64,000 bases of DNA from Paratrimastix pyriformis (Eukaryota; Preaxostyla; Paratrimastigidae), in the NCBI GenBank assembly GCA_027972325.1, contig JAPMOS010000004.1, positions 372,001-436,000 on the forward strand, given 5' to 3'. The notes under the pieces are model-generated. The model ran no database searches. It saw only the letters and a program-made list of their open reading frames with translations, and was not told the origin of the DNA. The translations under genes were made by a program, and so were the position numbers. Positions 11,085 through 21,992 of this stretch are shown here, piece by piece. The number at the start of each line of letters is the position of its first letter. The first letter of the stretch is position 1.

Positions 11085-12822
11085 CCCCCAGACCAACAGG
11101 CCAAGCCAGCAGGCGTGAGGGCCACATGAGCGGAGGGGTCGCGGTGCATGGACAGTTAGTGCGGCGCGAGGGTGTGGTGTGTGTGGTGTGTGTGTCGTGT
11201 GTGGTGCGGACTGGGGTCGCGGTCCATGCGGCGGATGTAGTTGGTGATGTTCATCTCGGTGCCGCCCAGCAGCTTGCGCAGGTCGAAGTTGGGCTGCTTC
11301 TTCAGCCGGTTCTTGAAGCTGCCCGCCGCCCGTCCCCCAACCCCCAACCAAACCAGACCAGACCAGACCAGACCGACCGCCCCGCGCCCGTCAGCGCGAT
11401 CCATGTAGCGCCGCCCCCCAACCGGCGCACGGGGTGGGGTGGGGTGGGGTGGGGGGGGGTGGGGGGCTGCCGGCCAGGGCGTGGCTGGGTGATAGGGGGG
11501 TGGCGGGCGGACCTGGAGCTGAGGATGGAGAGCATCTCGGACATGAGGAAGTGCAGCTGGATGCGCAGCTGCATCTCCGACTCGCCCGTCCGGGCCACGG
11601 CCACCAGGTAGAGCGGGTCCTCGATGTAGAAGACGAAGGTGTGGTCCCCGGCGACGATGCTCCGCAGGCAGTCGTCGTGGTGGCTGTTGGTGAAGCTCAC
11701 CAGGGCCTGCAGGACGCAGAAGAACCCTGCCCACCAGCAGCCAGCAGCAGCAGCAGCAGCAGCAGCAGCCACGAGCAGGCCCGAGGGGACGCCACCCACC
11801 CGAGAGGGCCATGCAGAGCAACGAAGTGAGGAGGGCGGTTGATGATGGCGCCAAGGAGGAGGCACGTGGGGGCGGAGGCGGCGGGGGGCCGACCGGAGAG
11901 CTTGTCCTCGTCGCCCCAGCGCGAGAAGACCGGCTTGGCGGCGCTGGTCAGGATGAACATGTGCTTCTTGTGCAGCGCCCACGAGGCCATGCTGTGGTCC
12001 TCCTCGTACTTGTGGGCCCGCTTCCGGGCCGCGTTGGCCTCCTCCGCAAAGTCCAGCGGAACCGTGGAGAAGCCCTTGGCGATGGCGATGGCGATGCCGG
12101 AAGAGGGAGTGGGGGGGGGGGGGGAGCGGTGCGAAAACCGGTATGATGTTCGGTGTCGGTGCGTGGCCGCGGGCAGCCAGGTGGTGCCAGCGAACGGGGA
12201 TATGGGGAAGGAAACGTTGGAGGAGGGGTGGTGGCGCCGGGGGTTGATCAGACCTGGGGCCCATCTGGCGAGGATGATGGGGCAGGCGAAGGGCTGGGAG
12301 TGGGGCCGCTCGCGTCGGAGGCTGCCGGGGTTGAGCTTGGCGGGACAGGAACAGACGACGTGGCGGAGGCTGGGGCCTCGAGAGGCTCCGATGGGGGGGC
12401 ACCTTCCCCGGAGGGAACGGGTATTGGTACAGCTGATGCTGAAGGCGCCAGGGTATCATTGTGGGGAGTGGGATTAGGAGGGAGCGTCCCGTCGCTGGGT
12501 GGAGGGGAAACCAGGGTCTGCGAGGACGGGTCTTGGGGTGGCAGCAAAAGAATGCGGGAACAGGGACGATAAGAAGGAACAGACCATCCCGAAGAGAATT
12601 CGGTTCAAATTGACCATAAAAAATATTCATGCCAGCCAGGTTATCTCCCTCGATTTCGCCTTCATCGTCGTGCTCGTCGCCGTGACCGCCAATCATCTCG
12701 GCTCCGTCCTGTTTTGGGTTTGGGGTTTCCTTCGGAGGAGACGAGGCCAATTTTAAGCCTTCAACGGCTTCCACCAAATCACCAACAACCGAACTAACTG
12801 CACCAGCAGCGGGCTCTTGCAT
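6482..12822 (-). CDS. MON1: MON1, subunit of the MON1-CCZ1 Rab7 exchange factor
   Basis: About 11 exons reconstruct a full MON1. From the N-terminus: a start at 12822, a Ser/Pro-rich leader, WALHKKHMFILTSAAKPVFS then RWGDEDKLSG (first longin), SFTNSHHDDCLRSIVAGDH and LYLVAVARTGES, QPNFDLRKLLGGTEMNITN, LLFALLMVNYQ, SFAPICLPKFAPK, TFGPNTCLLLITDQIDQNMF, QLRHFLYCSN, RLFRLYEGLHSRMW, and the terminal YATFGPLVVKHVAL to RREEASLFLTTPFC. The protein forms the GEF that recruits and activates Rab7 at late endosomes and vacuoles. Most donors are GTCCG or GTCTG. One intron, about 7100-9575, carries a large minisatellite; others carry poly-C or poly-G. Near 11000 the conserved blocks FMFDATHIARL and PLRREITDM are in different frames and would join if the G4 run had one more base. 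The neighbour at 3331 is the likely partner. Confidence 0.92.
7206..9555 (+). repeat. 15-bp minisatellite (~155 units) inside a MON1 intron
   Basis: The unit GCATATCATGTGTGG is repeated head to tail for about 2.35 kb. From 7206 to about 8010 the array is nearly perfect with 15-bp units. After that, 13-bp units lacking one TG are interspersed, and rare variants appear (for example GCATGTATGTGTGG). It lies between two MON1 exons on the opposite strand, so it is intronic. The open frames it creates on both strands, such as repeats of VWAYH, are a by-product of a unit length divisible by three. Confidence 0.95.
9987..11083. repeat. Homopolymer and short-unit repeats in MON1 introns
   Basis: On the + strand there is a G run at 9987-10016, a GGGC run at about 10080-10125, a 9-bp unit CATGTCAGC repeated at about 10302-10394, GACACG-type units at about 10670-10730, and a run of 43 C at 11041-11083. 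Each sits between phase-compatible MON1 exons. In the sense of the gene (minus strand) the last run is poly-G, directly before an acceptor. Confidence 0.85.
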
Positions 12823-13088
12823 GCCGGTGTTTGGGTATGCTACCTCGATGGTAATGAAGACAACAGGTCAAGCTACTTTTTCCGTTGGCGGGGGGTGAGA
12901 AACCGTAACGTGGCATCCCTCAAGGATCCACACCATACACAGTACATCAAGATCCGCCAATCCGGCCAGATCCAACCAGGGTGCCTTCGCCGACCCAGCA
13001 AACGTTTCTTCTTCATCCAAACATCTTCGAGAGGCCAGGATGTGGCCAGGCTTTCGAAGAGGGAGGGGAGGCTAACGGGACGACACCT

Positions 13089-14058
13089 TCACTGCTCCTC
13101 GAGGGAGAGCAACGTGCAGCCCATGTCGCGGAAGCGTCCGCAGACGCCCAGGTGGCACTTTGTCCAGGACGCGGGGAAGGGGGCCGTCCCGACGGGGGCC
13201 AGGTGGTCCCTGTCGGGGCCCTTGAAGAAGCGCGCCTGGTGGATGACCATGTCCAACTCGACGGCCACAATGTCTCCAAGCTGGAAGGGTTCCACATGCG
13301 GGTTTTGGGAGTCATCCTCTGGATCGGCGTCGCCACCATCCTCCTCTGCCCGATCGGGGCTCTACAAGGAAGAAGGCGGCACCGAAATAGAAGCGGAAGG
13401 AAATGTGAGCTGAGGTTGGAGGAAACGGACCTGCGAGTCGCAGCGAGCCGCACAGCCAAACAATTCACCGCTAACATGGTGTGGGGAGAGCAGAGCAGCG
13501 AGTCAGCTCAGCGGGGCGGAGCAGGCGGAGGAGCAAGGCCGGGACTACGGACCAACAGTTCCAATCGATGCTAGTTCGATCGTTTCCGAGGTAGTCGTTC
13601 GGCAACACGCCGGTGGACGACCACCCAACCGCGAAATCGTCCGGATGCGAGTCCGGAGCCGAGTCGAACTGAAAAAGGCCACGCCACACGCCAGAAGAAA
13701 CGGGCGGAAAAACGAACACAGTGGCCGATACGTCGCTTTTCCAAGTCACTCGGCGGTTCTTCGCAGAGATGTCCACCCAATCACACGGAACAAACTTCAC
13801 CGATGCTGCATTCTTAACAATGTCGAACCATTTTTCCTCATCAGACTTTGTCAAACCCCTGCGTCGAGCAATCTAAGAAAGAAGAGGCATGACAAAAATG
13901 AGGCAGCTGCGACTGACCGCAGCCCATACAAAGTCAGAATGCCAGCCAGCTGTGAAAAAAATCTGACTCGCCAAACAAACCTGGCCTAAAACGTCTGGGT
14001 CAAGAAAGCTCAGAATCGTCGAGATAATCTCGACGGGGAGCTCGCAAAATGTGGCCAT
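13089..14058 (-). CDS. F-box protein with a SPRY-like C-terminal domain
   Basis: Exon 1 (13918-14058) starts with an F-box: MATFCELPVEIISTILSFLD followed by DVLGQVCLASQIF. After a 44-bp intron with a TTAG acceptor, exon 2 (from 13873 down) has KFVPCDWVDISAKNRRVTW, FVFPPVSSGVWRGLFQFDS and VGWSSTGVLPNDYLG. A last exon ends with GDIVAVELDMVIHQARFFKG and DMGCTLLSLEE, the pattern of the later strands of SPRY domains. F-box proteins link substrates to SCF ubiquitin ligases through SKP1, with the C-terminal domain choosing the target; FBXO45 has a similar layout. The splice between exons 2 and 3 is ambiguous. I chose the ATG right before the F-box; an open frame extends upstream to about 14313 without protein-like character. 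Confidence 0.65.
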
Positions 14059-14599
14059 TTTTCCACGGTGGAGTTCTCCGAGGGTTCTTTGACCACCTGG
14101 CCGGGGTCCGACTAAGGATGGCGTCCGGTGCTTGGAGTGACTGATGATAGGGCGGGATCTTTTCTGATGATTTGGGATCTTTTCTGATGATTTGTTAGGG
14201 GAATGGGCATTGGGAGTAAACTTCTCTCGAAACTGATTGGCGGGATAAACTTTTGTCCCTGTGATCAGCTCGGACGTCGGACGATCAAAGATAATGGAGA
14301 AAACTCCCCTCAACCGCTGGTGTCGGGAAGAACGACACCCCCCTCCCTGGCCGCTCGGACAAGTGGCTGCGTCTAATATCCCAGTCCGAAATACAGCCCT
14401 CCCCAGAGCGAGGGAAGTCGATGGTACAAAAAGCGTTTCGTGTTTGGAAAGAAACGCGGCAGCCGCGTCCGAAACCGGGAATAAAAAAACGCAACGAACT
14501 AAGAGAAAGTGTTGGTGGAAAGTAAAAAAAACAAGCCAGGGTGCTTCGAGGGCGATACTCAGTCGCCGCCCTTCAAGCAGTCATTTGGAACAGCTTGAT
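14059..14599. other. Upstream region of the F-box gene, with a 20-bp tandem duplication
   Basis: This gap of 541 bases lies between the F-box gene start and the acetyl-CoA synthetase stop, both on the minus strand. It contains a perfect 20-bp direct repeat, GGGATCTTTTCTGATGATTT, in two copies at about 14154-14193. I see no gene. It should hold the 3' end of the synthetase gene and the F-box promoter. Confidence 0.55.
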
Positions 14600-17009
14600 T
14601 TAGTTCAGGGGCCGGGCAGAGGGGACGGCGGAGCGGGACAGCTTGGCAGGGTTGACCTTGGAGAGGTCGGCAAGGATGATACGGGCATCGAGGGCCAGGA
14701 TGCCGTCAGGGGAGCACTGGGGAAGAGAAGAGGCCGGTTAGATCTCGCGGGGAAGTGCGGAGGGAAGGCAGACCAGAAGAGGGTTGATGTCGAGTTCGCG
14801 AATGAGGGGGTGGTCAGAAACCAGCTGGGAGAAGCGGAGGATGACGTCAATGAGCTGGTCAATGTTGACGGGGGCCTTGCCGCGAACACCCTGGAGGGCC
14901 TTGAAGATCTTGGTCTTGGCAAGAAGGCGCTGGGCGAAGGGCCGGTTGACGGGGGCCAGGCCAAGAGCCTTGTCCTTGAAGACCTCGACGAGAATGCCAC
15001 CAAGGCCGAAAAGGACAGTGGGGCCGAAAGTGGGGTCGCAGTTGCAGCCAAGAATGATCTCATAGGCATCCTTCAACTTGATCATGGGCATGACGACGCA
15101 GCCCAGGAAGGCATCGGCGCCGCACTTGGCGGTGACCGACTCCTTGATCTCGTTGTAGGCGCGGCGGACGTCCTCGCCGTTCTGGAGGCCCAGCTTCACA
15201 CCGCCGACATCGGACTTGTGTGTGATGGTCTCGGAGTGGAGCTTCAGGACAACAGGGAAGCCGAACTTGGTGGCCCACTCAACGGCCTGCTCGGGGTTGA
15301 GGGCAACCTCAGTCTGGCCGCCGGGGAGGCCGTAGGCGGCGAGAACCTTCTTGGCCTCGTACTCGGTCATGAAGACACGGTGAGCACGGAGGGCGGGCTC
15401 CATCAGCCGCTGGACCTCGGCGCGGGCGGCAGCGAGGTCGAGGCCGGGAACGACGCACTCGGGGCAGGGCTCAGAGAGCAGGTTGACAAGCTCAGTGGCC
15501 TTGTGGAGCTGGTTGAAGACACGGACGGCGGCATCGGGGTACTGGAAGTTGGGGATGCCAGAGCGGGACAGAATCTGGACACCCTCCTCGACATCGTGGC
15601 CACCCATGAAGGAGCACATGAAGAGCTTGCCCTTGGCCTCAGGGAGAGCAGCGGTGCGGGCGATGGCCTCGGCGGTGGCGGTGGGGTTGGTCATGTCCTG
15701 AGGGGTCAGGATGCAAAGGACGGCATCGGTGTTGGCGTCCTTAATGGCAACCTCGACGGCGCGGGCGTACTTGATGGCGTCAGCATCACCAAGAATGTCG
15801 ACGGGGTTGGCGTGGGACCAGGCAGCGGGCAGGAAGGAGTTGAACTCGGCCATGGCAGCAGGAGAGATCTCGGCCAGCTTGCCGCCACCCATGGCGAGGG
15901 CATCAGTGGTCAGCACACCGGGGCCACCGGCGTTGGTGACGATAGTCATACGGGGGCCACGAGGGCGGGGCTGGGACGAGAAGAGCTCAATAGTGGCGAA
16001 GGCCTCGAAAATCTCGTTCACGCGAAGGGCACCAGCGCGCTGGAGAGTAGTGGGGAATGAACATGTGACGATGCCGGAAAAACTCGACAAACCTCGAAGA
16101 CGGCGTCGCAAACATCATCAGAGCCAGCAAGAGCACCAGTGTGGGAAGAGGCGGCCTTGGCACCGGCATCAGAGCGGCCAGACTTGAGAACAATGACGGG
16201 CTTGCGAGGAGTGACGCGCTGGCAAACTTCGACGAACTTCTTGGCGTTGCCAACGGACTCCATGTACATAACAATGGCCGAAGTGCCCTCGTCCTGGCCG
16301 AAGTACTCAATAAGATCACCCCAGTCAACATCGAGCTACCCGCCAGGAAGCAGACGGCAAACACGGGCAGAACAAAGATAGGAAGAAAAAAGAAAAAATG
16401 CGGATGAGAGAAATGAAGACCGAAAGAATAGTATATGCAGACCATGGAGCCGATGGAGACGAAAGCAGAGAAACCGAAACCGGCCTTGCGAGAGTAGTCA
16501 AGGACGGCGGTGCACAGGGCGCCGGACTGGGAGAAGAAGGCAACCTTGCCGCGGTTGATCATCGAGGAGGCAAAGGTGGCGTTCAGGCCAGAGACGGAGG
16601 CGCAGCCAAGGCAGTTAGGGCCAACAACGCGCATGCCGGTGCGAGCGCAGTGCTGCATGATCTCGGCCTCAAGAGCACGGCCGGGAGCACCCATCTCGGC
16701 GAAACCGGCAGAGAGAATGATGGCACCCTGGACGCCGGCATCGACGCAGTCAGAGACGCACTGAGGAACGGCCTTGGCGGGGATGGCGATGATGGCCAGC
16801 TCAATCTTATCGGGGCAAGCATGGATGCTGGGGTAAGCCTTAACACCGAGAACGGCGTTACGCTTGGGGTTGATGGGGAAGACGCAGCCACCGAAGGGGG
16901 TCTTCAGCAGGTTCATCATGAGGGTACGGCCGACACCCTTGCTCTCCGAAGCGCCAATGACGGCGACGGTAGCGGGCTTGAAGAACGCGTTCATCTTGTT
17001 GGCGGACAT
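14600..17009 (-). CDS. ACS: Acetyl-CoA synthetase (ADP-forming)
   Basis: Four coding exons (16443-17009, 16093-16335, 14774-16039, 14600-14716) give about 730 residues, the size of the Giardia enzyme. It converts acetyl-CoA, ADP and phosphate to acetate, CoA and ATP, a substrate-level ATP source in anaerobic protists. Order of parts: CoA-binding domain ([23 protein letters not shown]), succinyl-CoA-ligase-like flavodoxin parts ([44 protein letters not shown], with the phosphohistidine of the family in SSHTGA), then the ATP-grasp domain ([60 protein letters not shown]). The ATG lies directly after an acceptor; the likely 5' leader intron starts GTACCG. Codons are strongly C-ending and spacers few, as in a highly expressed gene. 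Confident. Confidence 0.96.
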
Positions 17010-18194
17010 CTGGGGAAGGAGAATAATGAGAGAGGAAACCGATGGGGGACAGGACGGTACCTTGCTTTCTTTCGTGGGATGATCCGAGGGGGAACACACA
17101 GTCTCGCTGGTGAGGGCTGGTTTGAGGGTTTTTTCTGGTTGGGATGCCCGGAATCCTGTCTGGACGGATGGGCGGGAATCAGGCCATGAATTTGGCCCAA
17201 CGAATTGAATATGGCAAAAAGAGAGTGCCTCCGACTTGCTTATAGATATTATATCCATTGGCGATCTTCCCGGTTGTCTTATTGGTCGGAGCCGGTCACC
17301 CGAAGCACGATTTTCAAAAATTGATGATTGAGTTCTTTGCCGACGAACAGTCATTGATGTCCGAAAATGACTTTTTTTTCCCCATGGGCTTTAGGGTCAA
17401 AAATCTGATTCGATTGAGTGTTTGGGCGATCCGACTTCTGTTCGGCCCTCGCAGTCTCAATATTGGTTCCATTGTGTCACCGATCGAAAAACACCACTTC
17501 GAGAACAGACCTCAGAATGGGCAGGGACCAAACCATCACTATGAATCGGAGGCGCTTGGGCAGCGGCGCTCGTCGAAACGGGTGAGACGGTCGCCGTGCT
17601 CCTGCATAAGGAGATTCAAACGCCGGGTGAGTGCATGGAGAGGAGGAGGGAAGAGGAGGAGGGAGAGAAGGGGAGGAGCAGGAGCGTGAAGGGCGGAGGG
17701 AAAGAGAGGAGAGGGCAGGGAGGGAGATGAGGATGAGGAGAGAGATGACTCAAAGTTATATCTCGAATCCAGAAATGTCTCATCGCGGGCATAGAGAAGA
17801 TGGAAGGAGAGTGACCCAGAAACAGGAGCAGCAGATTGGGCATCACTCGCCACGCACGGTTGGGTCGCGCCTACCAGGAGGAATGTCATTCGCTGAAAAA
17901 TTCTCGCATCAGGAAAACAAACCAGGTTGAAGGGCTGCTCCTTGAGTAGAAAGGCACACACCCATCGTAATAAATCTTTTTAAGAGGAGGCAAGAATTCT
18001 GGGGGCAAAAAAACAAGGTCACAAACCAGCACAATTGATAGCACCTCGCGTAACAGACCCATGTCCGGAAAAAAATCTGCCCTGTTTGGTTGGAGGTGGG
18101 TCCCGGCGCTCCGAAAATGCAACTGGTCTGTTGCAACGCATACCTTCGTTCACATCATCACGCTTTATAGCGCTGTTATCAAAGAGCCATCGCG
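17010..18194. other. Divergent intergenic region, about 1.2 kb
   Basis: It lies between the starts of acetyl-CoA synthetase (minus) and the cathepsin fusion (plus). The first ~100 bases hold the leader of the synthetase with a short intron. From about 17630 to 17730 there is a G/A-rich simple-sequence stretch. The rest is mixed sequence of lower GC with no convincing reading frame. It should hold two promoters. Confidence 0.55.
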
Positions 18195-20448
18195 ATGATC
18201 GTCACTCTCGCTGCCGTTGTTGATGCCCACCGTCTAAAAAATGTAAATTTTGAATTTCTCTCCGAAATGATCGAGAACTCCCCCAACATCCTCTGGAAGC
18301 CTTCCAAAGGTCCTCATTACTTGTCATTCTTCACCGTACTGGACCGACCACGTTTCTCAATTAGTTCTCTTCAACCCACCGCCTCTTTTGCAGATTTCCA
18401 CATCCCATCACAGCAACCAGCTCTCTCGGAACTCTCCATCAACCGAGAACCAGAACCCGCGAGTCGACACCCTTCCTCCAAGCTTCGATCTTCGCACCCG
18501 CTTCCCGCGTTGCCCTCTTTTGAACAGCTTGATCGATCAAGGCAAGTGTGGGTCCTGCTGGGCGATTAGCCTCGCGGGCATCCTTTCTGATCGAGCCTGC
18601 ATTGCCAATATCACCGACAAACCCCTGTCCACGCAATTTCTGTTGGCCTGCGATCGAAGCTGCTATCAAACCCCCATCCTCGGCCAGTCCCAGTGCCAGC
18701 AGGGATGCAATGGGGGCCATCCCGAAATTGCCATCTCGTTTTTGACCCAGAGAGGACTTCCTCCTGACAGCTGTGTGACCTACCTCGCGAAGGACACCGA
18801 ATGTCCCGCCCAATGCGACAACGGGAACGCGCTCGATTTTGTCCGGGCGGAATCTGCGCCCCGCTACCTGCCCGATGAGGCGACCATTATGCGGGAGATC
18901 GTTTCCGGCCCCGTCTCTGCAACGTTCTTTGGTCCGCACCCGCGATCCCTCTTGAGTCTCTCACTGTGCGCAGTATATGCGGACCTTCTTCTCTACCACT
19001 CTGGCGTTTACCACCATATCGGCGGGCCCCTGTTGGGTGGCCATGCCATCAAATTGATCGGCTTTGGAATTGACGAGGAGACCAACGCGCCATACTGGCT
19101 CTGCCAAAATTCGTGGGGTTTGTTCAGGCTGCTCCCTGCTCGACCTCCTTTCTCCCCTCCTCGCAGGCCACTGGGGAGAGGATGACTCGGGGACCTTTCG
19201 AATCTTGAGAGGCCAGAATGAATGTGGGATTGAGGAGAACTGCTTCGCGTTTGATGCCGCGCTCCCCACCCCTCCCGGGCAGCCAGCGCCGGCTCCCCCA
19301 GGTTCTGGTCCGGCTCGTCTGCCGCCTGTCAATGGTCCGCTCATGATGTCGACCACACAGAGCTGTGCCATTGGAACGGGGTCAATGGCACCGCAATCTC
19401 GTTGCGAGGTAGTATGCCCAGATGCCCGCAGGTGAATTGGACGTCGTGTTTGTTGTATGATCCGATTGACCACGACGAACTCGTTGGCGTCCAAATGGCG
19501 CCCCTCGTCCCTGCTGCCAGCCCTGCCTGCCTGCGAGCAGCAAACACTTTCGTTTGTGGAATGCAATTTCCGCTTCTGCTTCTGGGCAACAACTCTGACG
19601 GACATCCCGACCCTCGGCATGCTCTCCCGCCCTGCCGATCTGTGTGTGAGGCTTACGTGCGGGAGTGCGGACCTACATTAACCCTATGCTCGGGGTTCCC
19701 CAACCATCCTGGCCGGGACTGCTTTGAGGTCTGTCGGGGGTGTTCGAGCGGAGCGACCCGATGGAGACGCATATAGACGCCAGCTGCGATCGATCCTCCT
19801 CAGCCGCCGAACTACTTGTCCGTGCTTCTGGATGACGCGTTACTTGGAGCAGTATGTCGAGGGGTACAGCTGGGGTATAACACCACCTGCGGAGCCCACC
19901 CCGAGACTTCGAGGACTTTTGCTCAGGCTTTCATCGCACGGATGCTTCCTGTCTGCCACCCCTCGCCCTCATCCTCGCACTCACTTGACCTCCTGCCTCA
20001 AACCCGTGTGTGGTAGTATCTGGAAAGCGGCGACCCAGCCTGCCATCAGGCTCTCCGCCGGTATATCTGCGCCAGTGCCTTCCCACGCTGCTCATCCCTT
20101 GGCACGGCTGAGCCCCTGTGTCAAGATACATGCTACAATGTGGTGGCCAGGTGTCCGGCTGTCCCACTCGACCACCCCTTCCTTCATTGCGAAAAGCTCG
20201 TGGGACTGTGGAACCAGGGTCAGTGTACCGGATATGACCCTGTGCCACCTGTTGACCACGGTGCGCTCTTACTGGGTCTTCAGTGGACGGTCGCCGTCTT
20301 GACTTGTGGTAGCGTCACTCTCGTGTGCGCTATTTTGGGCTTTGTCCTGGCCCGCAGCGTCGGCCGGTGCCGCCGCAAGGAGCAGGCAGGGCTCCTTGCA
20401 AGCCCTTCGATATGTGATACCCGACCTCTCCGCGTCAGCGTAATGTAG
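18195..20448 (+). CDS. Membrane-anchored papain-family protease fused to Frizzled-like cysteine-rich modules
   Basis: The protein starts with a short hydrophobic leader (MIVTLAAVVDA) and a propeptide-like segment, then a C1A peptidase: IDQGKCGSCWAIS (oxyanion Gln and catalytic Cys), QGCNGGHPE, GGHAIKLIGFG (catalytic His) and QNSWG (catalytic Asn). After ECGIEENCF comes a Pro/Gly linker and a first module with FVCGMQFPLL and LPPCRSVCEAYVRECGPTL, the core of a Frizzled CRD. A second module has VCRGVQLGYNTTCGAHP, YICASAFPRCSS and CQDTCYNVVARCPA. One transmembrane helix (about ALLLGLQWTVAVLTCGSVTL) and a short basic tail end it. About seven exons; donors include GTCCGC, GTCTGT, GTCTGC and GTTTGT. 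One splice, at about 19408-19430, would be only 23 bases. Expected at the surface or in the endolysosomal membrane. Protease part firm, CRD assignment good by cysteine spacing. Confidence 0.75.
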
Positions 20449-20880
20449 AATGAGTTGGAAGAGAGGCCGATTTCATGAAGGCTTCTGTTGTTGCTGTCCG
20501 AGAAGTGTCGAGTACGATTGCAGGATGCATTGCAGGTTGGAGTTCAGTTTCTAGGTGGATCAGAAGAATATTTATTGGCGAGAAGACATATCGCCTCAAA
20601 CCTGGAGAAGTCCGTCGTTCTTTGCGAGCTTCTCGGAGTCCCGCATTGATTGATTCCGCTGTATTTCCACAATTAACCCGGTATTTTCCTATCCTCATCC
20701 TCAAGTCAGAGCCGTTTTGGTGTGTTTGTGCAGACATCAAGTATTTTGGCCACCATATCAAAGACCTCTCTCGGCTGAGCCATCAAACAGGGCCGGAGAA
20801 CAAAGGGTCGAGTCGCTCGTGCGGGGTCGTCAGAGACCACTGTGTTATTTTTCAGTCTCGCTGCTGAGCAGGCAGCCAAA
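20449..20880. other. Intergenic region between the cathepsin fusion and TFIIS
   Basis: This gap of 432 bases separates two + strand genes. It is of moderate GC and has no protein-like frame. The last part, TTATTTTTCAG at about 20844-20854, looks like an acceptor, so TFIIS may have an untranslated leader exon. Confidence 0.5.
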
Positions 20881-21992
20881 ATGGACGCCAACGATCTCAT
20901 CCGACAGCGCGTTGATCTTGAGCAAGCTTTGTCAACAGATAAGCTCGATGTCCCCCGTGCCCTCGACATTCTGGCTCATTTGAAAACGGTCCCCATCACC
21001 CCCGATCTTGCCCGAGCCAGCCGAATTGGGATGTTCCTCAAAAAGCTTCGCAAGCATAAGACACAGGAGATCGCGGCCATGACCGAAACCGTCCTCGAAC
21101 AGTGGAAAACTGTTCTTCTGCAGCAGCTGCACGACTCGCCGAGTTCCACTCCCACCCCTCTCAGGAGCACAACCCCTGCTTCTCCTCCTCCACACTCTCC
21201 GCCACCAGAACCGGCTCCATCGCCCGCCCCATCACCCGTCTCCGGCCCCGAGACCAAGACCCCCAGCGCCCGGCAGACCCACATCGCCGACGACGATGAT
21301 GAACCTGTGGCGCCGCAACCAAGCGGTGCCAGGAAGGGCAGTCGCGAGAATGCTCGGCTCCGATTTACCGAAAAGATGCTGGTCCATGCCCCCGATCAGC
21401 TCGCATCGGTGGCCGAGGTGGCTGCCCGGCTCGAGGAGGAGATGTTCGCAGACGCCGGCGGGCTGAACTCCAAGTACACCAGCAAGTTTATGCTCCTCTC
21501 CTCTGTCTGCAGCCTCCGTGCAATTGGTTCATCGCATTTTTTTTTTTTCGCGATTGTCCAGAATCTCACCTCGAACGGCGCGCTGACTCACGACCTGCTC
21601 TCGGGGCACATGACCCCAGAGCGGCTGGCGGTCATGTCGCACATCGAGTTGGCTCCCGAGCACCTCAAGAGCGAGCGCGAAAAGTGGGCCAAGCACCATG
21701 CGAACGAGTCCCTCACGGGCGGCATCACCGCCGCCGTGACGGAGGAGTTCCGCTGTGGCAAGTGCGGCAAGCGGCGGTGCAGCTACACCCAAAAGCAAAC
21801 CCGCTCGGCCGATGAGCCCATGACCACATTCGTGGTGTGCCTGGAGTGCGGTCCGTATCCCCGACCGGCCCACCAACCGCCGACCCGAGTCGGGTCCTCC
21901 CGCCATCCTCCGTCCTCCGACCCTCATCATGCTTTCGCTCGGGGTGCGTCACTTCGCATGTTCCGCCAGGTCACCGGTGGAAGTTCTCTTAA
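20881..21992 (+). CDS. TFIIS: Transcription elongation factor TFIIS
   Basis: Three exons (20881-21504, 21562-21850, 21970-21992) give about 311 residues, close to the usual 300. TFIIS binds stalled RNA polymerase II and stimulates transcript cleavage. The N-terminal helical domain (about residues 1-80) is followed by a Pro/Ser/Thr-rich linker, then the central polymerase-binding domain (ENARLRFTEKML; VQNLTSNGALTHDLLSG, the first residues uncertain because of an intron; HMTPERLAVMSHIELAP) and the zinc ribbon FRCGKCGKRRCSYTQKQTRS with the catalytic acidic pair in SADEPMTTFVVCLECG. A 119-bp intron with a GTCCGT donor leads to a tiny last exon that finishes the ribbon with HRWKFS and stops. Its stop overlaps that of the convergent ASNSD1 gene in the palindrome TTAA. 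Confidence 0.95.

Noticed and set aside
14261-16060. A 599-residue + strand frame opposite acetyl-CoA synthetase
   Set aside because: It is the antisense of a strongly biased coding region; the minus-strand protein matches its family from end to end.
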